This document shows positions 52,493 to 59,938 of a stretch of DNA of 64,000 nt, piece after piece. Under the pieces are notes generated by a model. It made no database searches. It had not been told where the DNA came from and worked only from the letters and a program-made list of their open reading frames with translations. Source of the stretch: Actinomadura rudentiformis (GTDB lineage Bacteria; Actinomycetota; Actinomycetes; Streptosporangiales; Streptosporangiaceae); NCBI RefSeq assembly GCF_008923185.1, contig NZ_WBMT01000037.1:1-64000 (forward strand), written 5' to 3'. Numbering within the stretch: position 1 is the stretch's first letter; each line of letters opens with the position of its first letter. The translations under genes were made by a program, and so were the position numbers.

Positions 52493-54409
52493 CTACGCCT
52501 CGCTCGCCGCCTTCGCAGCGGCCTTCGCGGCGGCCTTCGCGGCGGCCTTCTCCGCACGGCGACGGCCCTCGGGACGGGAAGCCCGCTCGCGTGCCGCGGT
52601 GACCCGGACACAGGCGGCGACCAGCACGACGGTCAGGACACCGGCCGCGATCACCCAGATGCGGAATCCGGCGGTGAGCCCGTAGAGCTGCTGGGCGCCG
52701 TTCTCCGGACGCAGGCGCTGGATCTGGCCCGCCTGGAGCGCGAGCACCAGAAGCTGGCCGACCAGGACGGCCGGGAAGCTCAGCGTCAGGCCGAACAGCG
52801 CCGCACCCACACCGGCGTCCCGGAGCGACGCGGCGAGCGCCATGCCGAGACCGGCCCCCAGGGGAACGAGCGGAGCCAGGAGCAGCCAGGGATCCGAGGC
52901 GACGTCGGTGGCCAGGCAGACGAGCACCGCCACGATGGCGAGGCCGTGCCCGCCCAGTACCGCCCCGCGCGCGGCGTCCCGTGACATCCGTACGGTGGCG
53001 ACGGCTCCCAGGAGCGCGGCGAGAGCGGCGGCGCCGAACGGGACGAGATACAGGCGCGGGTCGGCCGCGCCCCGCATCATCGCCGACGCGTTCGCCAGCC
53101 CGGCCAGCGGCCCGGCCAGCGGGTAGGTGAGCAGGCCGATGGTCACCATCACGACCGCGCAGCCGAACGGGCTGCCCGTGGCCGTGTCGCGGCTGCCCAC
53201 CACCGCCAGGCCGAGCAGCGCGGCCATCGCGATGCCGCCGACGACGAGCTGCGCACCCGGCGACCATCCGTAGGTGGTGACGACGGCGAGGAACGCGAAC
53301 CCGGCGGCGGGGACGGCGGGCAGCAACAACTGGCCGCGTTCGGCCCGCCGTGACGAGGCCAGCCGGCTGCGGCCCCTGAAGATCATGCAGAGGAACGCGG
53401 CGGCGAGCGCGGCGGCGGCGATGGCCGGGTACGGCGCGAGCGCCACGCGCCAGTCGGCGGGCGGGACACCGCCGCCAGGGAGCGGCGTCGCATGCAGCGC
53501 CAGCGGCATCGCGACGATGAGCGAGGCGGCCAGCATGCCCGCCCAGATCACGGTGAGGAAGCGGCTCCGCCTCTCCGCCACCAGGACGAGAACGGCGGGC
53601 AGCACGGCACCGGCACCGGCACCCTGGAACACGCGGCCACCGGCGATCATCGGCACCGTCTCCGCGTACCGCGCCGCGCCGATACCGCCCAGCAGGAGCG
53701 CGAACCCGAACACGAGAACGAGGCGCGGCGAGAACCGCCGGGACGCCACGGCGAAGACCGGTACGGCCAGCAGGAGCGCGGGCAGCGCGAGCCCGGCGGC
53801 GCGGATCAGGGCCGGCAGGCCCGCGTTGTCGAGGCCGAGGGCGTCACGGGCGGGCACCAGCACGTTCATGCTGGTGTTGGGCAGTGCCAGCGCGATCGCG
53901 GGCAACGCGGTGAGCGTCAACATGAAGACGCCCATGGATGCGAACCACTCCCGCACCCGCCACGGCCGCACTTCCGCGCCATCCCCCTCGACGTCCTGAT
54001 CAGAGGGATGCCGGGTGGACGGATCAGTGCGCTGCTCAGCGGACGAACCTGCGTACGGCTCGGTGGGCGAACCGGTGTCCGATTCAGCGGACGAGCCGGT
54101 GGGGAGCGGGTCGCCGGACGAGTCGACAGGCGGACCGGCGGGTGAATCGGGGGACGGATCGGTGGGTGAGTCGGGGAACGGATCGACGGATGAGTCGGGG
54201 CGCGGATCGGCGCGCAGGCTGGCGGGTGAGCCGATGCGCGTGCCGGTGGGCCGGGCGAGGGGCTGACCGGCGGGCGGTTCGGTGGTGACCCGGTCCCGGC
54301 GGACGGGACGTTCGACCGGGATGGTGAAACCGTCGGGGCGGTCGAAGGTGACGGTGCGGTCGGCGGGGTCGTCGGTCGGGAATTCGCTGGGATCCTCGTG
54401 GGGGGACAC
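52493..54409 (-). CDS. MFS-like multi-spanning membrane protein with long disordered N-terminus
   Basis: A 638-residue protein. The first ~150 residues are Pro/Ser/Asp-rich with repeated PDSP-type blocks. The rest holds about 14 hydrophobic segments of the EmrB/QacA-type major facilitator pattern (FMLTLTALPAIALALPN, GGRVFQGAGAGAVLPAVLVL). It ends in a Lys/Ala tail (KAAAKAAAKAA). The GTG at 54409 is preferred for its AAGGAGAAGGCC ribosome site; an in-frame GTG at 54439 is possible. It could be a transporter or a degenerate relative, and sits between DUF4233 and ndk. Confidence 0.8.
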   Translation of the reverse strand: MSPHEDPSEFPTDDPADRTVTFDRPDGFTIPVERPVRRDRVTTEPPAGQPLARPTGTRIGSPASLRADPRPDSSVDPFPDSPTDPSPDSPAGPPVDSSGDPLPTGSSAESDTGSPTEPYAGSSAEQRTDPSTRHPSDQDVEGDGAEVRPWRVREWFASMGVFMLTLTALPAIALALPNTSMNVLVPARDALGLDNAGLPALIRAAGLALPALLLAVPVFAVASRRFSPRLVLVFGFALLLGGIGAARYAETVPMIAGGRVFQGAGAGAVLPAVLVLVAERRSRFLTVIWAGMLAASLIVAMPLALHATPLPGGGVPPADWRVALAPYPAIAAAALAAAFLCMIFRGRSRLASSRRAERGQLLLPAVPAAGFAFLAVVTTYGWSPGAQLVVGGIAMAALLGLAVVGSRDTATGSPFGCAVVMVTIGLLTYPLAGPLAGLANASAMMRGAADPRLYLVPFGAAALAALLGAVATVRMSRDAARGAVLGGHGLAIVAVLVCLATDVASDPWLLLAPLVPLGAGLGMALAASLRDAGVGAALFGLTLSFPAVLVGQLLVLALQAGQIQRLRPENGAQQLYGLTAGFRIWVIAAGVLTVVLVAACVRVTAARERASRPEGRRRAEKAAAKAAAKAAAKAASEA

Positions 54410-54533
54410 GGCCTTCTCCTTCAAGAGGGCGTCATCCACCGAGGCACTTCCCGCAAAAGTGCAATGTCCGATTTGTGCGATAAATTAGAATCGCGAATAT
54501 CGGCGGATGAGTTGAAACGCCGTGCCCGCGAAT

Positions 54534-54860
54534 TTAGCGCGCCTGCGCGCTTTCCGCCTTGCGTCCGAGCCAAATGGACGTTCCCCAAAGCAACCCGAAA
54601 AGGGCACCAAGGAAGAACATGGTCGGCACCATGAAACCGGTGGCAATGATCAGCACCTGGAGCCCGCTGCCCGCCGCGACCGCCCACGGGAAGCGCAGCG
54701 TCCCGGCCAGCAGGAGGCAGGCCACCGCGAGCCCGCCGCAGACCAGGCCCGCGACCGCGCCGTTCACGTCCAGCACCGAGATCGCGACCGGGATGGCGAG
54801 CGCGATCACGATCGCCTCGCAGGTCAGCACCGTCGCCAGCAACCGTCGTGCGGCGTTCAT
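54534..54860 (-). CDS. DUF4233 membrane protein
   Basis: A 108-residue protein with four hydrophobic segments and the family pattern LLATVLTCEAIVIALAIPVA and GSGLQVLIIATGFMVPTMFF. DUF4233 genes follow folC in actinobacteria, as here. ATG 54860 lies in the second unit of a 23-bp duplication. Another ATG 23 bp upstream leads into an 8-codon frame ending at this start (ATGA). The function is unknown. Confidence 0.88.
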   Translation of the reverse strand: MNAARRLLATVLTCEAIVIALAIPVAISVLDVNGAVAGLVCGGLAVACLLLAGTLRFPWAVAAGSGLQVLIIATGFMVPTMFFLGALFGLLWGTSIWLGRKAESAQAR

Positions 54861-54900
54861 CGGCTCGCTCCGCTCGCGTTCATCGGCTCGCTCCGCTCGC
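54855..54900 (-). repeat. Tandem 23-bp duplication at the folC-DUF4233 junction
   Basis: GTTCATCGGCTCGCTCCGCTCGC occurs at 54855-54877 and again at 54878-54900 (shown as halves: GTTCATCGGCTC and GCTCCGCTCGC overlapping). Each unit carries a GAGCGGAGCGAG element and an ATG on the minus strand. The start of DUF4233 is therefore duplicated, with the upstream copy forming a tiny overlapping frame. Confidence 0.85.
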
Positions 54901-54902
54901 GT

Positions 54903-56324
54903 TCACTTCGATCCCTCCACCCGCAGCAGGGTCCGCGCGTCGCCGACGGTGACCACCGAGCCGGTGATCAGCACGCCCGCACCCTGGTATTCACCGGTCT
55001 CCTCGGCCAGCCCGATCGCCCGGTCGATGGCGTCGTCCAGACGCGGGGACACGTGCACCCTGTCGGCGCCGAAGATGCCCTCGGCGATCTCGGCCAGTTC
55101 CTCGGCCGGCAGGGAACGGGGCGAGGAGTTGCGCGTCACGACCAGCTCGGCGAGGACGGGTTCGAGCTGGTCGAGCATGCCGGCGACGTCCTTGTCGGCG
55201 AACGCGGCGAAGACGCCGACCAGGCGGTTGAAGTCGAACGCCTCGGTCACGGTGGCGACGCTCGCCTCCATGCCCGCCGGATTGTGCGCCGCGTCGAGCA
55301 GCACCGTCGGCCCGGTCCGGACGACCTCCAGCCGGCCGGGCGAACCGGCCTTGGCGAAGCCGCTGCGGACCAGCGCCGGGTCGAGCTGGCCCTCGTCGCC
55401 GCCCACGAAGGACTCGCCCGCGGCGATCCGCGTGGTCGCCTCCAGGTTGGCCTCTCCCCTGGTCGGCGCCCCACTGGCGAAGGCCTCCACGGCGGCCAGC
55501 GCGCATGCGGCGTTGCTCGCCTGGTGGTCTCCGAACAGCGGCAGGAAGACCTCGTCGTAGACGGCGTGCAGGCCCTGGATGCGCACCATCTGGCCGCCGA
55601 ACGCGATGTCGCGGTGCACCGCGCCGAACTCGATGCCCTCCCGCGCCGCCACCGCGCCCACCTCGGCGACCCGGCGCAGCAGCACCTCGGCCGCCGCCAC
55701 CGGCTGCTGCGCCAGGACGACGATCGCGCCGGGCTTGATGATCCCGGCCTTCTCGGCCGCGATCTCCTCGATCGTGTCACCGAGATAGCGGGTGTGGTCC
55801 AGGCCGATCGGCGTGATCACGGCCACGGTCCCGTCGGCGACGTTGGTCGCGTCCCAGGCGCCGCCCATGCCGGTCTCGATGATCGCGACGTCCACCGGCG
55901 CGTCGGCGAACGCCGCGTACGCCATCGCGGTCAGCACCTCGAAGAACGACAGCCGTGCGCCGTGCTTGTCGTCGATCAGCCGCACGTACGGGAGCACGTC
56001 CCGCAGGGTCTCGACGAAGTGCTCCTCGGAGATCGGCTCGCCGTCGATCGCGATCCGCTCGCGGAGGGTGGTCATCTCCGGGCTGGTGTAGAGGCCGGTG
56101 CGCAGGCCGCGCTCGCGCAGCAGCGCCTCGATCAGCCGCGCGGTGCTGGTCTTGCCGTTGGTGCCCGCGACGTGGATGACGGGATAGGAGCGCTGAGGCT
56201 CCCCCAGCAGGTCCACCAGATCGCGGATCCGGTCAAGGGTGGGATCGATGTCCCATTCGACCCCGCGGCCCATGATCTCGTTGACGGCGTCGCGGTAGTC
56301 GAGCGGCTCGTTTACCTGGCTCAC
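54903..56324 (-). CDS. folC: Bifunctional folylpolyglutamate synthase/dihydrofolate synthase
   Basis: A 473-residue Mur-ligase-family enzyme that adds glutamate to (dihydro)folate. The P-loop HVAGTNGKTSTARL is at about 51-64. The ligand region has TSPEMTTLRERI, IIETGMGGAWDATN and ITPIGLDHTRYLG, and the ATP-site TVLLDAAHNPAGM. Length and order are typical. The GTG start is at 56324. It is divergent from a second FolC-like gene, with 98 bp between the starts. Confidence 0.95.
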   Translation of the reverse strand: MSQVNEPLDYRDAVNEIMGRGVEWDIDPTLDRIRDLVDLLGEPQRSYPVIHVAGTNGKTSTARLIEALLRERGLRTGLYTSPEMTTLRERIAIDGEPISEEHFVETLRDVLPYVRLIDDKHGARLSFFEVLTAMAYAAFADAPVDVAIIETGMGGAWDATNVADGTVAVITPIGLDHTRYLGDTIEEIAAEKAGIIKPGAIVVLAQQPVAAAEVLLRRVAEVGAVAAREGIEFGAVHRDIAFGGQMVRIQGLHAVYDEVFLPLFGDHQASNAACALAAVEAFASGAPTRGEANLEATTRIAAGESFVGGDEGQLDPALVRSGFAKAGSPGRLEVVRTGPTVLLDAAHNPAGMEASVATVTEAFDFNRLVGVFAAFADKDVAGMLDQLEPVLAELVVTRNSSPRSLPAEELAEIAEGIFGADRVHVSPRLDDAIDRAIGLAEETGEYQGAGVLITGSVVTVGDARTLLRVEGSK

Positions 56325-56422
56325 GTTGCTCCATGCCTGCGGAAAGTGACCTTTGCAGCCTACTTGCCCTGGGTCCGCGGCCCGGCCGCGACGCCCGGGA
56401 AGGCGCCTGTAACCATGGGCAG

Positions 56423-57655
56423 GTGACGGCCGACGAGGTGTTCTTCCGGGAGTGGCAGGCGCGGGCCGCCGGCGAGACCCGCAGCCTGGCCCGCGCCCGC
56501 GCCCTGGCGGAGGTCCTGGGCGTCCTTCCCGCGGGCGTTCCCGTCCTCGTGGTCGTCGGCTCCAAGGGCAAGGGCACCGCGGCGACCTATGCCTCCGCTT
56601 GCCTGGCCGCGGCGGGCCTGCGCGTCGGCACGGTGACCAGCCCGGGCCTGCGCGGCAACCGCGACCGCATCCGGGTGAACGGGCAGGCGGTCAGCGAGGC
56701 GGAGTTCGCGTCACTTGCCGAACGGCTGGAACGGGCCATCGGCTCCCTGCCGCCGAGGACCGGCGGCTACCTCGCGCCGACGGGTCTCTTCACGTTGTCG
56801 GGAGTCGTGCAGGCTCGGGAACGAGGTGCGGACGCCCTCGTGCTGGAAGCGGGCATGGGCGGCCTGGGTGACGAGGTCTCGCTGTTCAGGCCGGAGGTCG
56901 TCGCGATCACGCCGATCTTCAGCGAGCACGTCGGCGTCCTCGGCGACACCCCCGCGGCCATCGCCACCGAGAAGGCGGGGGTCGTGGACGCGCTGACCCG
57001 GCACGTCGTGTCGGCCCCGCAGACCCCGGCGGTCGCCGAGGCTTTGGAACGGACGGTCGAGGCTCGTACACGCAAGAAGGGGCTGGTGGAGTACGTCGAG
57101 ATCGCCGATGTCCCCCAGGAACACCTGCCGCCAGGTCTCGTCCAGCGGGCCGCCCAGGTCGGCTGCTCCGCCGCGCTGCGGCTCCTGGAGGGCGAAGGGC
57201 TCGCACTTCCGGACGCGGAACGGCTGGAGGCCGTGCTGTCCACGGTCGTCCTGCCCGGCCGCCTTTCGTGGCACCGGGTTCCAGGCGCGGACACCGAGGT
57301 GCTGGCCGACTGCGCGATCAATGGCACCGGCGTGGCCATGGCCCTGGTGACCGCCCGGGAGCGGTGGGCCAACATCGACCACGTCGTGCTGTGTTTGCCC
57401 GACCACAAGGACCTGGACGGCGCCATCGCCGCACTCGGAGCGCTGCCGGTGACGTTCGTACGGCTGCCGTACGAACGGCTGCGCTTCACCCGGCCGCTCC
57501 CCTCGTCCTGGGAGGTGATCGAGGCCGCCGAGCTCACCCCGGATCGCCTGGCCGGCCTGGGGCGTCACGTCGTCGCCCTCGGCACGGTCTACTTCATCGG
57601 CCAGATCCTCGATCTCGTCGACGCCGACACCACGCGTCTCTTCACGGCGCCGTAG
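56423..57655 (+). CDS. Second FolC-like Mur ligase family protein
   Basis: A 410-residue protein related to folylpolyglutamate synthases. The P-loop is VVVGSKGKGTAATYA (46-52 for GSKGKGT), instead of the GTNGKTS of the adjacent folC. Then come TSPGLRGNRDRIRVNGQAVSE, LEAGMGGLGDEVS and ITPIFSEHVGVLG, and a C-terminal domain with LSWHRVPG and CLPDHKDLDGA. The canonical DAAHNP motif is replaced by DCAINGTG. It may ligate an amino acid to a different carboxylate. GTG 56423 is preferred over upstream frames. It is divergent from folC. Confidence 0.8.
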   Translation: MTADEVFFREWQARAAGETRSLARARALAEVLGVLPAGVPVLVVVGSKGKGTAATYASACLAAAGLRVGTVTSPGLRGNRDRIRVNGQAVSEAEFASLAERLERAIGSLPPRTGGYLAPTGLFTLSGVVQARERGADALVLEAGMGGLGDEVSLFRPEVVAITPIFSEHVGVLGDTPAAIATEKAGVVDALTRHVVSAPQTPAVAEALERTVEARTRKKGLVEYVEIADVPQEHLPPGLVQRAAQVGCSAALRLLEGEGLALPDAERLEAVLSTVVLPGRLSWHRVPGADTEVLADCAINGTGVAMALVTARERWANIDHVVLCLPDHKDLDGAIAALGALPVTFVRLPYERLRFTRPLPSSWEVIEAAELTPDRLAGLGRHVVALGTVYFIGQILDLVDADTTRLFTAP

Positions 57656-57698
57656 GGCCGCGAAGCAGATCGCGGGAGGTCATGGGAGGCATGGGTGG

Positions 57699-57737
57699 CG
57701 GGAGGTCATGGGTGGCGCGGGCCCCCATGACCTCCCG
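57699..57737. terminator. Bidirectional terminator with duplicated arm
   Basis: CGGGAGGTCATGGG (57699-57712) pairs with CCCATGACCTCCCG (57724-57737) over an 11-nt loop. A further GCGGGAGGTCATGGG copy lies at about 57672, which could form an alternative stem. It separates the convergent FolC-like and membrane-protein genes. Confidence 0.75.
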
Positions 57738-57738
57738 T

Positions 57739-58218
57739 TCAGTAGGCGGATCCGGAGCCTCCCCTCGACCCGTTCGGGCTCCCGGGAAACACCGGGGCTC
57801 CGTCACCGTCGCCAAAGCCTCGCTGAGGACCGCCCCTGAAACCACCCTGCTGCCTGTCCGGAACCTGCCACTGACGTGAGAAACCTGACCGGTCAGGGCC
57901 GTCATCACCCTCATTGGCGACCGCGACCCCCGTGGCCACGGCTCCGCCGCCGATGAAGACGCCGATGAGGCCGGCCCCGGCCAGCTGGACCGCCCTGTTC
58001 TGCACGAACTTGGCGAACCTGCCGTCCTTCCGCACCGTCCCCGTCCCTGGCGCGGCGGCTACGTAGGCGGGCTGCTGGTGCGCATCCCCCTGCGGCGTCT
58101 GCGCTGGTTGCCCCTGCGACTGCTCCTGGACCTGCGGCTGCTGCTGGGCCCGCTCCTGAGCCTGCGGCTGCTGCTGCGGTTCCGCAGGCTCAGGCGCGAC
58201 CTTCTTCTCCTCGCTCAT
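57739..58218 (-). CDS. Single-pass membrane protein with Gln/Pro-rich N-terminus
   Basis: A 159-residue protein. Residues 1-60 are Pro/Gln/Glu-rich, with alternating (A/V)QEQ-type blocks. A basic stretch (KDGRFAKFVQNR) then a membrane segment (about 77-102, AGLIGVFIGGGAVATGVAVA) follow, and the ~55-residue outer end is Gly/Arg-rich. ATG 58218 follows GGGGGC. No family is recognised. It is similar in plan, not in sequence, to the nearby Pro-rich single-pass proteins. Confidence 0.7.
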   Translation of the reverse strand: MSEEKKVAPEPAEPQQQPQAQERAQQQPQVQEQSQGQPAQTPQGDAHQQPAYVAAAPGTGTVRKDGRFAKFVQNRAVQLAGAGLIGVFIGGGAVATGVAVANEGDDGPDRSGFSRQWQVPDRQQGGFRGGPQRGFGDGDGAPVFPGSPNGSRGGSGSAY

Positions 58219-58591
58219 GCTGCCCCCGTTCGTTACTGGCATCGGTATCGCGCGGCTTGTTCGGCCGCAGTTAAAACCGTGCCGTTGGACTATGAGGGCT
58301 CCATGCAAGGAATCTGAGAAATGCCTGAATGCCGGACGTTAATCGCCGATACGGCGAGCTCGCCGGGACTGACGACGGCGGAGATGCGCCCATCAGCCCA
58401 CCGACGCCATGCCGATGAGGAAGACCCTCCGCACCGCCATCGGCTGTCTCCCGCCAAAGTTCGGCATCCGTCGCCTCACCGCCGGGCCTCCCAGGGCCCC
58501 GCCGAGGAGGAGCGCCTGCGGCCTGCGGCACGGATTGGAGGCGCGGGGGTGGTTCCGGAGTCGGGGGCGGGTGCTCGCGGGGTCGGGTTCC
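58219..58591. other. Gene-free interval upstream of the Gln/Pro-rich protein gene
   Basis: No credible gene. Antisense and sense frames are short or compositional (Pro/Arg/Gly). It should hold the promoter of the gene ending at 57739 and the 3' region of the gene ending at 58592, but no clear -10/-35 pair was seen. Confidence 0.45.
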
Positions 58592-59755
58592 CTAGGAGGC
58601 CTTCTTCTCCAGATCGGGCCGCATCTTGGCCATCAGCACGGCCATGCCGGCGGTGTCGGGCGCCAGAGTCGGCGCGTTGTCGGCGATGATGCCGAACGAG
58701 GTCCGGGTCGCCCAGGCGCAGTAGACGTGCACGTCGCTCAGGACCGCGAACGTGCCGCAGAGACCCTGGCCGCCGCCTCGCCCGGGGTTGGCCTTGACGG
58801 TGGCGATGACGGTGTTGGGCCGGGACTTCCGGAGGAACGCCTCGGGATCCCCGAGGTCACCCGTACCGCCGTAGAAGACGACGTTCCGGGGGGCCATCGG
58901 GACTCCGGCGTAGACGGCCGCGACGTTGCGGGGGCGTTCGGCTCTGGCCGCTCGCACACCCGCTTGGATGAACGGGTAGGCGGCGGTGGTGGCGGCTGAC
59001 TCAGGGCTCTTGGTCAGGCCGCCCGCCACGGGCACGATCGCGATGGCGCGCGTCAGCTTGGGCGAGGAGCCGGAACCGTCGTCCATCCTGGTGTAGAGGA
59101 CTCCGGCGGCGATGAGGGCCAGCAGGCAGATCCCGGCGCTCAGGGCGGTACCGATCAGAAGGCCGCCGCGGCCGCGCCGCTTGGGCTGGTACGGCGCGGG
59201 CAGCGGGGGGACGGAGTCCTCGACCGGACCATCCGGCACGACCTGCCAGCCGCCTGAGGTGTGGGAGTCTGGCACCCGGTGCTCGGGCAGGGGTGGCGGG
59301 GCCTGGATGGGAAGGACAGGCAGCGGGCCGGAGGCGTGTCCGCCATCCATCACGGTCGAGGGCGGACCCGGGATCGGGCCCTCGGCCACGCGCACGTCGG
59401 GCGCCGACATCCACCACGGCTCGCCCTCGTAACCTTCGTCGATCTCCCTGTCGCGCGGGCCCTCGGCCGGCTCGTGACGCGGCCTCTCGCCCCGCTCGTC
59501 GCGCAGGCCGCCCCGGTGGTCGTCACGCAGGTCATCGCGGACGTCGTCGTGGAGGTCGTCGAGCGAGTCTTCCGGGAAGTCGTCATAGAGGTCCTCGGGC
59601 AGATCGTCCGGGAGCAGTTCGAGGTCGGCCGGCACGTCAGGGGCCTCGACGTCGTCGATCATCTGCGGGAGGACCCGCGGTACGTCCAGATCGTCATCAA
59701 GGTCGATGTCCTCCGGAGCATCCGGCAGGCCGGGTTCGGCGACCGAATCCGCCAT
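58592..59755 (-). CDS. Acidic single-pass membrane protein of the GGTGDLG/CAWAT family
   Basis: A 387-residue protein. Residues 1-115 are very acidic (Asp/Leu/Glu), 116-190 Pro-rich, then a KRRGRGG stop-transfer, a membrane helix (about 198-221) and a ~165-residue outer domain. The outer domain shares GGTGDLG (296-302), a Cys at 333 and CAWAT at 346-350 (followed by SFG) with the plus-strand protein encoded at 62689. The two cysteines could form a disulfide. ATG 59755 has GGGGGTGT upstream. The role is unknown; it sits between valS and other single-pass proteins. Confidence 0.78.
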   Translation of the reverse strand: MADSVAEPGLPDAPEDIDLDDDLDVPRVLPQMIDDVEAPDVPADLELLPDDLPEDLYDDFPEDSLDDLHDDVRDDLRDDHRGGLRDERGERPRHEPAEGPRDREIDEGYEGEPWWMSAPDVRVAEGPIPGPPSTVMDGGHASGPLPVLPIQAPPPLPEHRVPDSHTSGGWQVVPDGPVEDSVPPLPAPYQPKRRGRGGLLIGTALSAGICLLALIAAGVLYTRMDDGSGSSPKLTRAIAIVPVAGGLTKSPESAATTAAYPFIQAGVRAARAERPRNVAAVYAGVPMAPRNVVFYGGTGDLGDPEAFLRKSRPNTVIATVKANPGRGGGQGLCGTFAVLSDVHVYCAWATRTSFGIIADNAPTLAPDTAGMAVLMAKMRPDLEKKAS

Positions 59756-59891
59756 CACACCCCCCACAATCCCGCCCAAAGCGCAGCTGATCAGAGAGAT
59801 CGTAGCCTGGCCCGCGCGCACACCTGTCCCGTTCTGGGTGGTGTGGCCGAAATGACGCCGACGACCAGGACAGCTGACGTCGAGACATGCC

Positions 59892-59927
59892 CCAGGGCCC
59901 CGGCATCGCTGGCCGCCGGGGCCCTGG
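59892..59927 (-). terminator. Hairpin terminator after valS
   Basis: CCAGGGCCCCGGC (59892-59904) pairs with GCCGGGGCCCTGG (59915-59927) across a 10-nt loop, 12 bp past the valS stop on the minus strand. Confidence 0.75.
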
Positions 59928-59938
59928 CCGGTCGTCGG

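Noticed and set aside
58271..58531. 86-codon minus-strand frame in the interval 58219-58591
   Set aside because: Pro/Gly/Arg-rich composition, no ribosome site, no recognisable pattern.
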